A stretch of 64,000 nucleotides of DNA from Larix kaempferi (Eukaryota > Streptophyta > Pinopsida > Pinales > Pinaceae). The stretch is from the NCBI GenBank assembly GCA_027924585.1, contig BSBM01000965.1:868001-932000 (forward strand). The letters are read 5' to 3'. Shown piece by piece: positions 44,819 to 57,169 of the stretch. Numbering within the stretch: position 1 is the stretch's first letter; every line of letters begins with the position of its first letter. The notes beneath the pieces were generated by a model. It made no database searches and was not told where the DNA came from. It saw only the letters and a list, made by a program, of their open reading frames with translations. The translations under genes and the position numbers were made by a program.

Positions 44819-46687
44819 TTAGCGGTGGGCATCATAGGTCCAGAGTTGCCGAGCTTGCTTGAAATGTGGGCAAGCATGTGTGTAGTGGCCATAGACCCCG
44901 CAAATAGAACAAGGATGGTTTGTTGGAAAATTAGGATTTTTGGCTTGCTTGGGCGGCCGATTAGGGTTCTGGTTGGAAGGTGCCGTGTTATTGTTGTTTG
45001 GGGGATTGGGAGGTTGACCGCCTTGGTCTAGAGGGGGGTTGTTCCCACGGTTACAGCCTTTGCCATGGTTTTGCTGGCACTGTTGGTGCTGGTTATTTTG
45101 GTTCTGCTGCAGATTCTGTTGGGCATACACTTTCCCTTGGGCAGCAGGTGGGTTCTGGGGTTGTGCAAGTGCGGGAGCAGGCTACGATGGATAATAAGTA
45201 GGTGGAGGTGGAACAGGTACTGAACCTTGTGGGGGTTGTTGATATGTCTACGGAACGGGTTGTGGGTTTGCTGTAGGGGTTGCCTGTGGTGGGTAATAAG
45301 CAGGTTGGGCTTGAGAGGATACAGGAGATAGTGCAGCCTGTGGGTGGTAATATGGATGAGGTGTGACCGGGGGGGCGTAAGCAGGGGATGCATGACCAAG
45401 GCACTGAGGTGGACATGAGGGTCCGTGGGAATGGTGGTGATGTGCCATGGGAGCATACGAATTGGTTGCTCCAGACTGATATGTAGCCCATGAAAGGTCG
45501 GGGCCATGGCTAGGACGTGCTATGGAAAAGGGGTGGTTATGTGAGGCTATATAGCCAATGATGCCATCTGCAGCATGGGATGCTCCCGGCACATCGTGTC
45601 GGGAGGAATCACCGCAGGGGGCGTTAGGGATGATGGAATATAGGTAACCAGACTGGGCGTAAATAAGGTTAAATTGCTGGGCTTTGAGGATGGCCTCTTC
45701 TTCGGACTGGGGCCGTTTGGATGCCACATCCTTGGCAATGACAGGAAGGGGAGATTTTAGAAACCAATCTAAGAAGATACGGTCGTCTAACTTGATTTTG
45801 CAGAGGCTGCGACATCGACGCCACTCATGAATGTGGTCAGTGATGTGGGTAGCCATGTTCTGTCTGCAAGACAGTAGGATCTCATCTCCTGCATCATAGT
45901 GGACAGGTAACTGAAAGAACTACAGGAAAGTCGAGGCAAGGGAAGTAAAGGTGGCATGGGTCCCATGGGGCTGCTCGATGTACCACTTAGCTGCAGAGCC
46001 AGTGAGGGTGCACTATAACAGACGAAGGCGGACAGAGTCATCCACTATGGAGTTGGAGGAACACCATAGATGGAAGGACATAATATGGTTCTGGGGGTCC
46101 TCACCTACCTTTCCCTCAAACTTAGGGATGTCGGAGGGGAGCTTGGTGGGCATGTGAGGCCACGCAGGGTCGTGTCTGATGGGATCATTAGTCAGTCTGG
46201 CCAGGTCAGGAAGGTTGAGACTAGCCATGAATGGAAAACTAGTAGAGGAATGTGACATACTAGTGGTTGTGACAATGTTGGTGCCAATGCCCCCGAGTGG
46301 AGGGGCTGGGTTTGAGATGTTGCCCCTAGGTGGAGGAACTAAAGTGGTATGGGATGGTCCTGCACCGCCAAGGGTAGTGTGAGTCACTGGTGGAGTTGGG
46401 ATAGGTATGCTAGCTATTGGAATGCGTATAGTGATTGAAATGGTAGATGTGGGCCCCATCAAGGGCATACCCAAAGCGGGTGTGGTAGTTGGTGTGGTGG
46501 TGGATGCTCCACCAATGGCCCCTACAAAGAAAGGGTTGGATGTCATGCCAGCCATGGGGCTGGTTGGTGCAGTGTAAGTGGGGTTCTCGGACTCTGCCTC
46601 AGAATTAGAGGTGAAATAAGGGGCATCAGTACCGGGGGACAGAGCTCTGCATCTGCGACGAGTGGAGTCAAGTGATGAAGCTCTACG
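44819..46687 (-). pseudogene. Element F gag
   Basis: One frame, stops at about 46013, 45900, 45248 and 45180; the true start is not clear. Pro/Thr-rich N-terminus, then the Gypsy capsid block: KLPSDIPKFEGKVGEDPQNH, FHLWCSSNSIVDDSVRLRLL, LTGSAAKWYIEQP, ITDHIHEWRRC. Next is a Pro/Gln/His-rich stretch and a canonical zinc knuckle, CSICGVYGHYTHACP, near 44890. Clearly homologous to G gag. Confidence 0.87.
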
Positions 46688-48442
46688 TCTATGACGGGTG
46701 ATGTCAAGTGAACTGTGCTATGGGGGATCGCCCCAGAGGCGCTAAGAATGTCTCGGGGACTCAATGGTGACAGATGGTGTCAAGTATCTAGGGGTTGTGT
46801 TGAGTGAAAAATAACTCAAAAACCCTAATGCAACCGAGTGTGCAGAAGGAGAGCACAAAAAATATGGCACTCAGGTGAACAACCAACTCAAAACACTTAC
46901 TGTAATAGCTGTGCTACAATAAGCAAAGTATCAACATAAATGGTTAGAATACCAACAAGAAGCAGGTTTCCTAAAAAATAAAAAATGGTGGACTCACTAG
47001 ACCAAAGGGAGGTAAGGGAGCATGCAAACACCTAGCTAAGTAGTATTCTAACTCAAGCAGACATAGCCTCTGCAAGGTGATGAAATCCAAGTTAGACAAT
47101 ATGGATAGTAGATCCAAGTGGCTAAAGATATCCCCCTACCGGGAGGGACACCGGGTAGTCAATCCTAGAAGAAAGGCAACTAAGATACCCCATTCATGAC
47201 ACATCCATAAAAGGTGAATCTACAGTTTGGTTCTATCGCCGTTGTATCCCCATACGGGTGATACACCGAGAACTACGAAAGGTATCCTTCGGTTACTGAA
47301 TGGAGTGTGGTATTCCACTCAGGCCTCTGGAACTAGTCTGGCTACTTCAACCCTCCTAGGGGAGAGGCCCTCTGATAAACTGGTTGTGACCGTGCCAAAA
47401 AGTACTAGGGGATTTTGGTTCCCTAATGGACAACAACTATGTCTCAAGTGTAAGCAACCGAGGGGTGTTATTTGGATGCCTATCCCCCCGATCATACCTA
47501 ACTACAAGATTCTTATGTGTTCCCCAAGTGGGGTTAGAATGTTGGCTGTGTTAAGTAGTATTTTAGGGATCAATTGAATTAGGTGACAGAGTGTGTGCGT
47601 GTGAGATGATGAACCCATGTAAAAGTGCCACGGGGTGGGCAACTTTCTAACTAAAATATGCAGAAATTAAACTTTGAAATGCAAAATTTTCTCTTTTCAA
47701 TTAAAATGATGAAATTTAAAAAATTCTGTAAATGGAACAAAAATAATACTGCAGAAAACAGGCTGTAGGGAAGTAAGGCTGCAGATAGGACAGATGGTTG
47801 TGCAGGTGCAGAAAATATTGCAGCAAAGTACTGGGTGCAAACAAGGAAAAAGTGCAGAAAATAGACCGTGGGTCTGTGGAAAAATCTGTGTGGTTTGATC
47901 GTGGGAAACAGGTCGACAGTCCTGGGAAGATTGTGGGAATATGGCTGAAAGATGTAGGCGGACCATGGCAAAAAGGCCGAAAGTCGCAGGCAGATAACAC
48001 GAAAATGGCTGAAAGCCGCAGGCGGACCACGGGAAAAAGGCCGAAAATCGCAAGCGGATAGCAGGAAAAAGCATGAAAGCCATAGGCAGACCATGAGAAA
48101 AAGGCTGAAAGTCGTAGGCGGATAGTAGTAAAATGGTTGAAAGCCGCAGGCGGACCACGGAAAAAGGGGTGAACAGCCGCGGTCGGACCACACGAAACAG
48201 GCTGAGAGCCGCAGTCAGATCGCAGGTAATAGATTGAAAACCGCCGGTAGGTCGCCAGAAACAGTCTGAGAGCCGCAGTCAGATCGTAGGTAATAGTCTG
48301 AAAGATGCAGTCGGATCGCAACTGCAGGGACAAAATACACGGTTTACGGTAGATGAAAGGGGCAGCCTAAAGGAAAAAATAGAAAAATATTGCAGAAAAT
48401 TAAAAACGTTTAAAACTATAACTAGAAATTCAAAGGAACACT
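46688..48442 (-). other. Leader of element F
   Basis: About 1.75 kb. The half nearer gag (46800-47460) is conserved with G's leader. The half nearer the primer site holds a 32-bp tandem array (about 47925-48320). Minus-strand ORFs of 160-205 codons here (47651-48333) are open in all three frames because of the repeat and are not genes. Confidence 0.65.
47925..48320. repeat. 32-bp tandem array in F's leader, about 12 copies
   Basis: Consensus near AGGAAAAAGGCTGAAAGCCG then CAGGCGGACCAC, 32 bases with single-base variation. Alternate units tend to end in CGGACCAC or CGGATAGC, hinting at a higher-order 64-bp unit. Confidence 0.85.
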
Positions 48443-48455
48443 AGGGGAGTCGCCA
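48443..48455 (-). other. Primer binding site of element F
   Basis: Plus-strand AGGGGAGTCGCCA; element strand TGGCGACTCCCCT, four bases from the 5' LTR, as in G. Confidence 0.65.
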
Positions 48456-48459
48456 AAAC

Positions 48460-49304
48460 TGTAGCTAGGGTTTTCACCCTAGCTTGTGCAAATGAGCACC
48501 TACTAAGGAGAAGGGACTCCTTAGTAGCAGTTCAGAAAAATGGTGAACTATGACAATACAGTAAAATAAAATTAAAGTAACAATATGAAATTTAATCTAG
48601 CATGAGCATTAACATAAATAACAAAACATGAAAATATGGTGAAGATCTCTCTTTTTGTATTAAAAATTATCTCAGATGTACAGGTTGGTGGAGCCTTTGC
48701 AGCAGTCCAAGAGGGTTGCTTCCAAGCTCCAGTGTTGTTCCTTCTCCTTCTTCCAAAAGTGTTTTGGGAATGGGGACAAATGGGGTTCTCAAGTGGAAAG
48801 TAGCTCCAAAGGGAGAGCTAGGATTTCATGAGATTTTTTGGCAGAGTGAGGATAGGGATGATTGTGGATATAAAATGGGGAGCCTCCATCACCTATTTAT
48901 AGGTTTCTAGGGGTGGAGTGCTGACCCATGGTTTTGGGCACCATATGCTTTAGGTTAGTTGTATAGGGTTTTTGCTTCTTTTTTCCCTCTTTTTCCTCTT
49001 TTTTGTATTTTTTATTCCCTTTTTAGAGGGTTTTTGCTATTTTTGGAGGAATTTACATTATTTTGGGGGGGGGGAAAGGGGGGTTTTGGGCCTTTTGGAG
49101 GCTTTTCAATGGTTTTTTTGGCCTTTTGTAGGCCTTTTAGTGGGTTTTTTGGCCTTTTGGAGGCTTTTTAATGGGTTTTTTTTGGCCTTCTGGAGGCTTT
49201 TTAATGGGTTTTTAAGGTTTTGGAGGAAAATATGGTAAGAAATATGGACAAATGAGTCATGTAATGAGGGAGATGAGGTAGTGAGCACTTTTTGGGTGTT
49301 AACA
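48460..49304 (-). repeat. 5' LTR of element F (845 bp)
   Basis: Ends TGTAGCTAGGG and GTGTTAACA. Its plus-strand tail (49080-49210) has repeated GGCCTTTTGGAGGCTTTT units, one more than the 3' LTR. A TATA box (CTATTTATAG on the plus strand) is at 48893-48902. Confidence 0.93.
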
Positions 49305-49309
49305 ATGTG

Positions 49310-50311
49310 TACCTACAGCAAACTGAAGGTAATTTGCTAATTATAGTTCTTTATGTTGATGATCTCTTAATAACTGGTAGCACTTTCAATTCAATTGACA
49401 GGTTAAAAATTGCTTTAAATCTAGCTTTTGATATGAGCGATTTGGGCTAGCTAAAGCAATTTTTGGGGCTTGAGATTGCACAAAATTTTGATGGGATCAC
49501 CATATCTCAGAAAAAATAGATTTCAGACCTGTTAAACAAGTTAAACATGTCAAAATGTAAGGCAGCCCCTTTCCCATTCCTCTCAAGAATCAGTCTTGAG
49601 GAGGGATATTCTACACCACTTGCATATTCTACATTGTATCGACAGTTGATCAGTTCTCTACTATACTTGACACACTCAAGGCCTGATATATCTTATGCCG
49701 TGAGTGTTGTATCAAGATATATGCAGCAGCCCCATGAGCTCCATTGGAAGGCATCCAAGAGGATCTTACACTATGTGCAAGGTACTCGACACTTTGGCAT
49801 CCACTATGCTGCAGATTGTGAGCTAGATTTGATTGGGTATACTGATTCAGATTGGGCAAGTGATAGTATTGATCGGAAGTCCACTTCCAGTTATGTTTTC
49901 ATGATTGGAAATGATCCTCTTTGCTGGTCAACCAAAAAGCAGGAAGCAATTGCATTATCTTCAGTAGAGGTAGAGTATCGAGGAGCAGTCAATTCTTGCA
50001 TTCAGGCAGCTTGGTTGCAGGGTATTTTGTCAGAGTTTGATATTGGTAGTACTACTTCGAATGCCATTTTTTGTGACAATCAAAGTGCTATAAAGATCTT
50101 GATGGATCTAGTTCAAAGACAGAGGACCAAGCAGATCGAGATCCACATGCACTACATCTAAGAGCTTGTGCATGACAGAACCATTGTTTTGCAATATTGC
50201 CTTACCGACAAGCAAATTGCAGACATCTTCATCAAGAGCTTCACTGAGAAGAAGTTCTCTTACCTCCATTCACTGTTGGGGGTGAGTTCCATCATGGTGG
50301 AGACAGATTAG
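49310..50311 (+). pseudogene. Element C RT end and RNase H
   Basis: Polyprotein C resumes after F with YLQQTEGNLLIIVLYVDDLL (catalytic YVDD), KQFLGLEIAQNFDGI, then the RNase H region: SSLLYLTHSRPDISYAVSVV, GYTDSDWASDSIDRKSTSS, WSTKKQEAIALSS, EVEYRGAVNSCIQAAWL, FCDNQSAIKI. Stops lie at about 49448, 49518 and 50159. It ends at TAG 50309-50311 after DKQIADIFIKSF and LLGV, the usual Copia C-terminus. Confidence 0.92.
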
Positions 50312-50409
50312 ATCCTTCTATGTTCAGCTTGAGAGGGGGATTTCTTCCCATTGGGTTTTCCCTCTTTCCTCACTTAGATTTATTTCTAGCATTTTTTGGA
50401 TTATTGTAT

Positions 50410-50486
50410 CGGGGTGACCTTTGGTCTCAGTAACCAGGGTCCTATTCAATTATTATTTTTTACATCATAGTATAGCTTGAGGGGGG
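50410..50486 (+). other. Pre-LTR segment and polypurine tract of C
   Basis: GGGGTGACCTTTGGTCTCAG lies about 60 bases before the polypurine tract (TTGAGGGGGG) that abuts the 3' LTR. The same GGGTGACC box occurs in B and D just upstream of their tracts. Confidence 0.6.
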
Positions 50487-51172
50487 TGTTAGGATATCTC
50501 ATCATTCAGTTATGTACTTTGCATGCATCAGCATGCATCCCAGTCACCAGTTTGATGCCTCCAACACCTTGTCCCCAGTCTACTAGCACCCGAGAGCTTC
50601 TTTCCTTGCAGTTTTAGCCCTCCTAGTCAGGAAGGCACCCACTTCTCACCTACCACTTGAGAAAGGTGCCCTTCTTCACCTATCACTCAGTTCACTTTAG
50701 TTAGCTAGTTGTCTTTCCTTGATTTAAGGCTAGATTGACTCGTAACTACCTGTATCACTCTGTTGGACCTCTAGTGAGACTAGAATATCTATTCTGACTC
50801 CAGTTAGCTCCTCATGCACCCTCCACTGAGCCTCCTTCATTCAGTTAGTGCCTACATTTTCCAGTTACACCTACCACACTCAATTAGACTCAGTTTGACA
50901 CCTGGTTGACTGTTACTTGTGCATTGAGGACTCTATTAATCTGAGGATAAGGACTCCTAGTTTGAGCCAATCTATTCCATGCAGTATATTCGAATGACCT
51001 CCTTGGTTACTTTGAATTGCTCAGTCATTTTATTGTATTGTATTGTATTCTACCATTCTGAGTTCAATAGAGCATTGTTGCAAGCCTTTTGCATAGTTTA
51101 CACTTATTTTCTACGTTTCATCTTTGTAATTGATTTACTTGTTCAATTAGATCTGTTGTGCTTAATTTCACA
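50487..51172 (+). repeat. 3' LTR of element C (686 bp)
   Basis: From TGTTAGGATATCTC to TTTCACA. Matches the 5' LTR with scattered substitutions and a 5-base repeat difference (TTGTATTGTATTG). Confidence 0.92.
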
Positions 51173-51414
51173 CTTTTTCCACCTAGGGGTTTTTTTGTCT
51201 TTTCTAATCCTTTTCTTTTTTCTCTTTTCATATTGCCTCAAAGGAATTCGATTTTCTCTATGGAGGATGTATTATATATTGTTATCATATCAATGAATAA
51301 TATACATAGTGATTTCCATAATTTATCTTCTCTATTCTTCTTCTTTCATTGTCTAAAATATTCCATGGTGAAATTGTCTTATGAATCTAGTTCCTAGTAA
51401 TTGAAAATCTCACA
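51173..51414 (+). repeat. 5' LTR of element D, right part
   Basis: Continues the D LTR after C: CTTTTTCCACCTAGGGG... to AAATCTCACA. Aligns to 54016-54258. The primer site TGGTATCAGAGC follows at 51415-51426. Confidence 0.9.
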
Positions 51415-51492
51415 TGGTATCAGAGCTAGGTTGATTCAAAACAATTTCCAAGAGTATGTTTTGCAGGTTACCATCACCAAGAGCGCATCAGT

Positions 51493-52571
51493 ATGGAGAA
51501 AAGTCAATCCAAAGCTGTGACTCTCACTCCCTTCAATTTCTTTGACGGGAAGGCGCATATGATCATCCAACTTCAGAGCAAAGGATTGTATAGAGTCACT
51601 ATGGGGCTTGAAACTGATCTAGGAGTTTTTGTATTAAAATAAAAATGTTCAATAGGCTTGATGAAGCTTATGGGTTACTTTGTCTCTCTGTATCTCTAGA
51701 TCTTCTATTCCATATTGATTCTCTATCCACTCCAAATGAAGTGTGGACAAAGCTAGAGTCTCTCTTTGGAAAACAAGACGAGCTCATAGGTCATTTGTTG
51801 GAGATTGAGTTGATCTATCTTATTCCAAGTAATTTCAATTCTATGGAGGAGTTCATATCAAAATTCAAGAACCTAGTGCTTCAAATCAAGCAATGTGGTA
51901 TAAAGAAGAAGGATGAGCAATTAATCCTTACCATTCTGTCAAAACTGAGCTCTAAATACTCAGTATTTGTGTCTACTTTTCATTCTATAAGACTTGTAGT
52001 TCCCAAGTGGAAGATGCCAACCTTGGATGCATTCATTGATTCACTCACTCAATAAAAGGACAAGCTGGTCCAAATGAGGGATCAATCACCCTCCAAAGAA
52101 TTTGCACTTGTTTCTCATGGAGCAAAGAGTTTCAAGAATGACAAATCCAAACAAAAGATATTGTCAGATGATGAGGATTCTAATGGAGATTCCAAATCCA
52201 AGAAGATAAAGAAGGAGAAGCCCAAGTGTTCTTATTTATACAAAGGCACTCATCCTGATAAATCTTGCTTCAAGAAGAAATTGGACATCATGGCCAAGAT
52301 GCTTGAAGAGAATAACATAGATGTTCCTGACTTTGCAAAGAAAGAACAAGGCAAGCTTGCTGTAGAACAAGAACATTGTTTCCAAGCCTCTCCCAAATGT
52401 AATGATGTTTATGCTTTGAGTGCTAGAGTGAAATATAATTATGATGTCTTTGATATTGATTCACATTTTGATATATCAAAATCAAAAATATCCACCTCTT
52501 CCTTGGAACAATATTCAGTCAGTTCATCCAAGTCTACTCTCAAAACTAGTCATTTTTTCACTAGCTTCTGA
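51493..52571 (+). pseudogene. Element D gag
   Basis: The ATG at 51493 opens MEKSQSKAVTLTPFNFFDG, close to C's gag start. A stop and frame change at about 51642 separate it from the main part (51645-52571; TAA stop at about 52053). UBN2 blocks: STPNEVWTKLESLFGKQDEL and KQCGIKKKDEQLILTIL. The zinc knuckle reads CSYLYKGTHPDKSC, having lost its second Cys. A Ser-rich tail follows. There is no protease. Confidence 0.85.
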
Positions 52572-53581
52572 CTTGTCTTCTGAAAGGTCTTTCCACCTCC
52601 ATTCAAATATTTTAGATTCTGATTTAGAAGACGATTTACAGTCTGATATGTAGGTCATTACATCTCCCACATCATATTCCCAACCTTTGGATGCATAAAA
52701 AACCCTACAACCCCCAAGTTCTCTAGCTAAGAAACTACACAATTCTATGTTTTCCTACAGTGTGTCACTTGCTTGTGTTGCACTTTTGTATTTCATATCT
52801 TTCATTGGTTGGATATTCATGTTTTTGGATCTATTTGGATTGATATTCCACACATATGGACCTGACCCCATCATTCATGGTTCAAAATTCAAGTCCTCAC
52901 ACTCTCCGGGCTCGCTTAGCTGTCAGGGTGATCTATTTTCTCACACTTTTCCTACTGAAACTCTGTTCGATCATGGAGACTCCACATCTTTACTAGTTGT
53001 TTCTCAATATGACTCACATTCTAATATTTTAGAGCTGCATGATCTCATTTTAAATATCAGAAAGGTTCTACATAAGTTTGAGAAGAAAGTACAAGAACTA
53101 GTACACCACATTACAGCTACAGAAGAAATTGATCCTGTTGAGTATGCATAGATCTTCTTTCCATCATTGATTATGTTTTCAGATCTGATTATGTATGTTA
53201 CAGCAGCAAGAAAAATTCATTTGATGCTCCTCCATCATCACAAGATGAAATTCATAGAGCTTCAACACATGGTTCTTTCCTACACAACATTGATGCACTG
53301 ATGCATGATCATGACATCCACAATCTCTTCATCAAGTCAGTTACTCAGAAACATCCCATTCAGCTCATTCAGCTAATTCAAATGAGCAACATGACAGTAT
53401 GAAGACATCAAACATGTCCATTTTTTAGGGAGGGTTTTGTTCCCATGAGGTTTTTCTTGTTTCCTCGGTTTACATGGACCAGATATTTTTGTATTGGGGT
53501 GACCATAACCCTTGTTGCTTGGACACTATATTTCTGATATTTTTCTGATTCCCATCACATAAATTCAGGATTAAGGGGGGG
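52572..53581 (+). other. 3' region of D: no pol
   Basis: A 134-codon ORF (52747-53151) has a hydrophobic N-terminus and no motif I recognise; it is probably fortuitous or a remnant. The stretch GTATTGGGGTGACC at about 53491-53504 is the box shared with B and C. The polypurine tract (AAGGGGGG) ends at 53581. Confidence 0.55.
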
Positions 53582-54258
53582 TGTTGGAACATTTAAAAAT
53601 CCCACTATGTCATTCTAGACTTAGGATAAAATTAATTAATCATTTATGATTAATTTCCTAAGTTTTGACTAGGTAGAATAGGCCAATTTTATCTTTTAGT
53701 GGACCACATGCTATCCTCATTCAAAAAAAAGAATTTGGATATATTATGGATAATATTTCCTTGGATTCTATCTATTTTTATTCCATTCCTGAATTAGAAA
53801 GACACTATCCTGATTTAGTTAACTTTGTCCTGTTTTTTCTACTTTCTAGTGGAAAAGATAAAGCTAGTTGACTTGGAAACTTTTGCCACTTGACCAATTC
53901 GAACTCCACATCATATCTAACCTTCTAAAGCCATAATACATCTTATTTACCTCACTCATGAGCTTCCATACAATACTTACTAAATTCGTGAGCCTCTAGG
54001 ACAGTTTTGGAAACTACTTTTGCCACCTAGGGGGTTTTTTGTCTCTTCTAGGCATTTTCCTTTTTCTCTTTCCAAATTGCCTCAAAGGAATTAGATTTTC
54101 TCCATGGAGGATGTATTATATATTTTTATTATATCAATGAATAATATACAGAGTGATTTCCATAATTTATCTTCTCTATTCTTCTTCTCTCATTGTCTAA
54201 AATATTCCATGGTGAAATTGTCTTATGAATCTAGTTCCTAGTAATTGAAAATCTCACA
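53582..54258 (+). repeat. 3' LTR of element D (677 bp)
   Basis: From TGTTGGAACATTT to AAAATCTCACA. It is uninterrupted and shows the pre-insertion sequence of C's target (GAAACTACTTTTGCCACC). Confidence 0.92.
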
Positions 54259-54305
54259 ATTGCTAGAGAAATTCCACCACACACAGGAGGAAAAGAGTTA
54301 TTCTA

Positions 54306-54317
54306 GCTTTGATACCA
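54306..54317 (-). other. Primer binding site of outer element J
   Basis: GCTTTGATACCA on the plus strand is TGGTATCAAAGC on the element strand, a common plant variant of the initiator-Met site. J's 5' LTR should begin with the TG at 54321. Confidence 0.7.
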
Positions 54318-54320
54318 AAA

Positions 54321-55328
<1,008 letters not shown>

Positions 55329-55459
55329 GAACTCAATCCAAAATATTTGACAATTATAATGATCCAAATGATAATATTCATAACATCATTGATGAATTCC
55401 TCTACAATAAATGGCACCAACCTATTGCAGCTGCAACCTCTCCCCCAAATTTTTCCTAA
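55329..55459 (+). other. Weak candidate terminal exon of an unknown gene
   Basis: A pyrimidine-rich acceptor (CATCTTTATTTCAG) precedes a 43-codon open frame ending in TAA at 55457-55459. It contains SKIFDNYNDPNDNIHNIIDE and FLYNKWHQPIAAA. I do not recognise the protein and see no upstream exon. It may be a remnant or chance. Confidence 0.22.
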
Positions 55460-55585
55460 AATTTTATTCCCCCGCCCTCTTTTTAAATTTTGGATGGATT
55501 ATTAGATTTCATATTATTTTTATCCTTTAGATTTCAAAACATTTGTAATTTTAGTTGCCTTAGAAAATGTTTAACACTTAGAAAA

Positions 55586-57091
55586 TGTTGGGCGAGGCCC
55601 AAGTTGGCACAGTTTTGGTGAAGTGAACAAGTTGGCACAGTTTTGATAAAGCGAAGTTCAAGATTGGTGCATTTTTTTCAAAGCATAGCTCAAGCACAAC
55701 AGTTTTGAGGAAGAAGTACGAACTCGGTGAGGCCTGGTACTAGCCTATTTTGGGGAAAAGCAACTATGTGATTCCCGGGAACAAGGTATGGAGCGACACG
55801 AAGATGGAGGATAGGGGCCTTCTTCCTTAGTAAAGGCAGAAGTGTAAAGGAAGTCCAGAGTAGTTGGAGAAGTTAAAGAAGAATCGTCAGCCTGACAGCT
55901 AGAAGAACAACGTTGATGAGGCGAGAAGTGCAAAGGATGCACCAGGTTACAATCAATGCTGTACAGTCAGAGAAAGTGGCTATCAGAAGGACGTCAGAGC
56001 CTATGAAGCGGCACAGAGGACAACCAAGGACAAGTGAAGTAGCTGATAAGTTATGGCAAAGCATGGTTAGAGGGGTAACCGCATCGTCTTGGGGGGTTAA
56101 GGGTACTATGGGGTTTCGGCCCATAGTTATTGTAAAGATGTGACCTTCGGGAACAATCTATAAAAGGGGAAATTTTACATAGGGAAGGGTTAGATCTTGT
56201 TAGGCGAGAATAGATATTGAAGAAATGATTGTAAGATCTGTGCTAAGAGATATCTGAGAGAGAAAGGCTCTAAAGTTGTGTGCGTAGAGTCCTATTGTAG
56301 AGAAGAGTCTGCAGCTGTGTGCGTAGACTGGAACTGTTAACCCTTCCCATTAATAGAAACAACAGTTCCCATGGATGTATCTCCCATCCAGGGGGTGAAC
56401 CATGTAACCTGAGTCGTGTGATTGCATCTATGTGATTGTTTCATGTTTATCAATGTTATGCTTGAATATGTGTTTCCATGTGTATGATGATGAGAATAAT
56501 ATGCTAAGTGTGAATGAATGGGAATGGAAATGATATTTTAAGTTTAAGAACCTGCATGAACATTGTGAAGTTGTGTTGAATATGCTAAATGTGCAGTTTT
56601 CTGGTTATAATAGTAGTTGCATAGTTGAATGAATAACAGTAATTCAACGAAGTCTATATTGTTAGAAATGTGAAGTGCGTAGTCACGTATTTGCAGTGTT
56701 ATAATGTGGTAAATTGCATATATTTAAGTAAATGAGAAGTAGCACTATTCAACATAGCCTATAGTGAGTGTGGCTTTCTAGAAGTGCAGTCCATAGTTGC
56801 GTTGTTGTAGTGCAGTGTGGGTAACTACTGCTAGTGCCCAATCTCGAAGTGTGTTGTTGTATTAGAAGTGGATGTGGAGTAAGTGTGACTTTGCTCAGAG
56901 GACCTGTTCTCTATCCGTGCATCATCGGGTTATATAAAATTGCTTCTGTAGCCAATCCATAACTTCACCTTGGGTGAGACCTCAGTCTATTCATAGACTA
57001 TTGCTGAAAAGGCCGGTCAAAAGAGGGTTTGTTGGGTCTTTGAACTACGCAGAACCTAGATCAGTCAAAGAACAAGTAAAGCAGTCCAACA
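55586..57091 (+). repeat. 5' LTR of element H (1506 bp)
   Basis: TGTTGGGCGAGGCCC to GCAGTCCAACA. A TATA box, CTATAAAAGG, lies at 56158-56167 and gives an inferred promoter about 570 bases into the LTR. Confidence 0.88.
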
Positions 57092-57169
57092 AATGGTTAT
57101 GTTTCCATGCTTGAATTGGTGATGTGTTCTGATAACTGGAATCCTGAGAGGACAAATATATAGAACTGG

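Larger units (their letters stand above)
22268..49304 (-). mobile_element. Gypsy (Tat-like) LTR retrotransposon F, nested in C (hosts G)
   Basis: LTRs at 22268-23075 and 48460-49304; TSD ATGTG (49305-49309), decayed to ATGTA at 22263-22267. Rejoining across it restores C's RT motif DPNVY. Without G, F is about 11.5 kb. It carries gag, protease, RT and part of RNase H, but no integrase. Gag, RT and leader resemble element G, which places F in the same lineage. Several stops make it defective. Confidence 0.92.
10857..51172 (+). mobile_element. Copia LTR retrotransposon C (hosts E and F)
   Basis: LTRs at 10857-11552 and 50487-51172. The TSD is CTTTT (51173-51177) with a decayed TTTTT copy at 10852-10856; the uninterrupted D 3' LTR reads ACTTTTGCC at this site, confirming it. 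The polyprotein runs 11884-14075, 21385-22267 and 49310-50311 once E and F are removed, in Copia order gag-PR-INT-RT-RNase H. Many in-frame stops make it a dead copy. Net length is about 6 kb. Confidence 0.92.
10425..54258 (+). mobile_element. Gag-only Copia-type LTR element D (hosts C)
   Basis: The 5' LTR is in two pieces (10425-10856 and 51173-51414), split by element C. The 3' LTR is 53582-54258. The TSD is ATTGT (10420-10424) against ATTGC (54259-54263), one mismatch. Without C, D is about 3.5 kb with a 2.17 kb interior holding only a gag and no pol. Its gag is related to that of C (shared LTPFN and RVTMGLE blocks). Confidence 0.88.

Noticed and set aside
43405-45201. Plus-strand ORFs of 60-87 codons opposite F gag and protease
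   Set aside because: Gly/Trp-rich complements of the Pro/Gln-rich gag; no independent evidence.
47651-48333. Three overlapping minus-strand ORFs of 164-205 codons, Phe/Ser/Leu-rich
   Set aside because: They are open in all three frames because of the 32-bp repeat; no domain or start context.
22268-49304. F and G considered as endogenous pararetroviruses
   Set aside because: Both have LTRs with target duplications, and G has an integrase; no movement protein or coat protein signature is seen.
52747-53151. 134-codon ORF in element D as a possible envelope-like membrane protein
   Set aside because: Only one hydrophobic stretch at the N-terminus, no Cys pattern or signal cleavage logic, and no similar ORF in related elements here; kept only as unassigned region.
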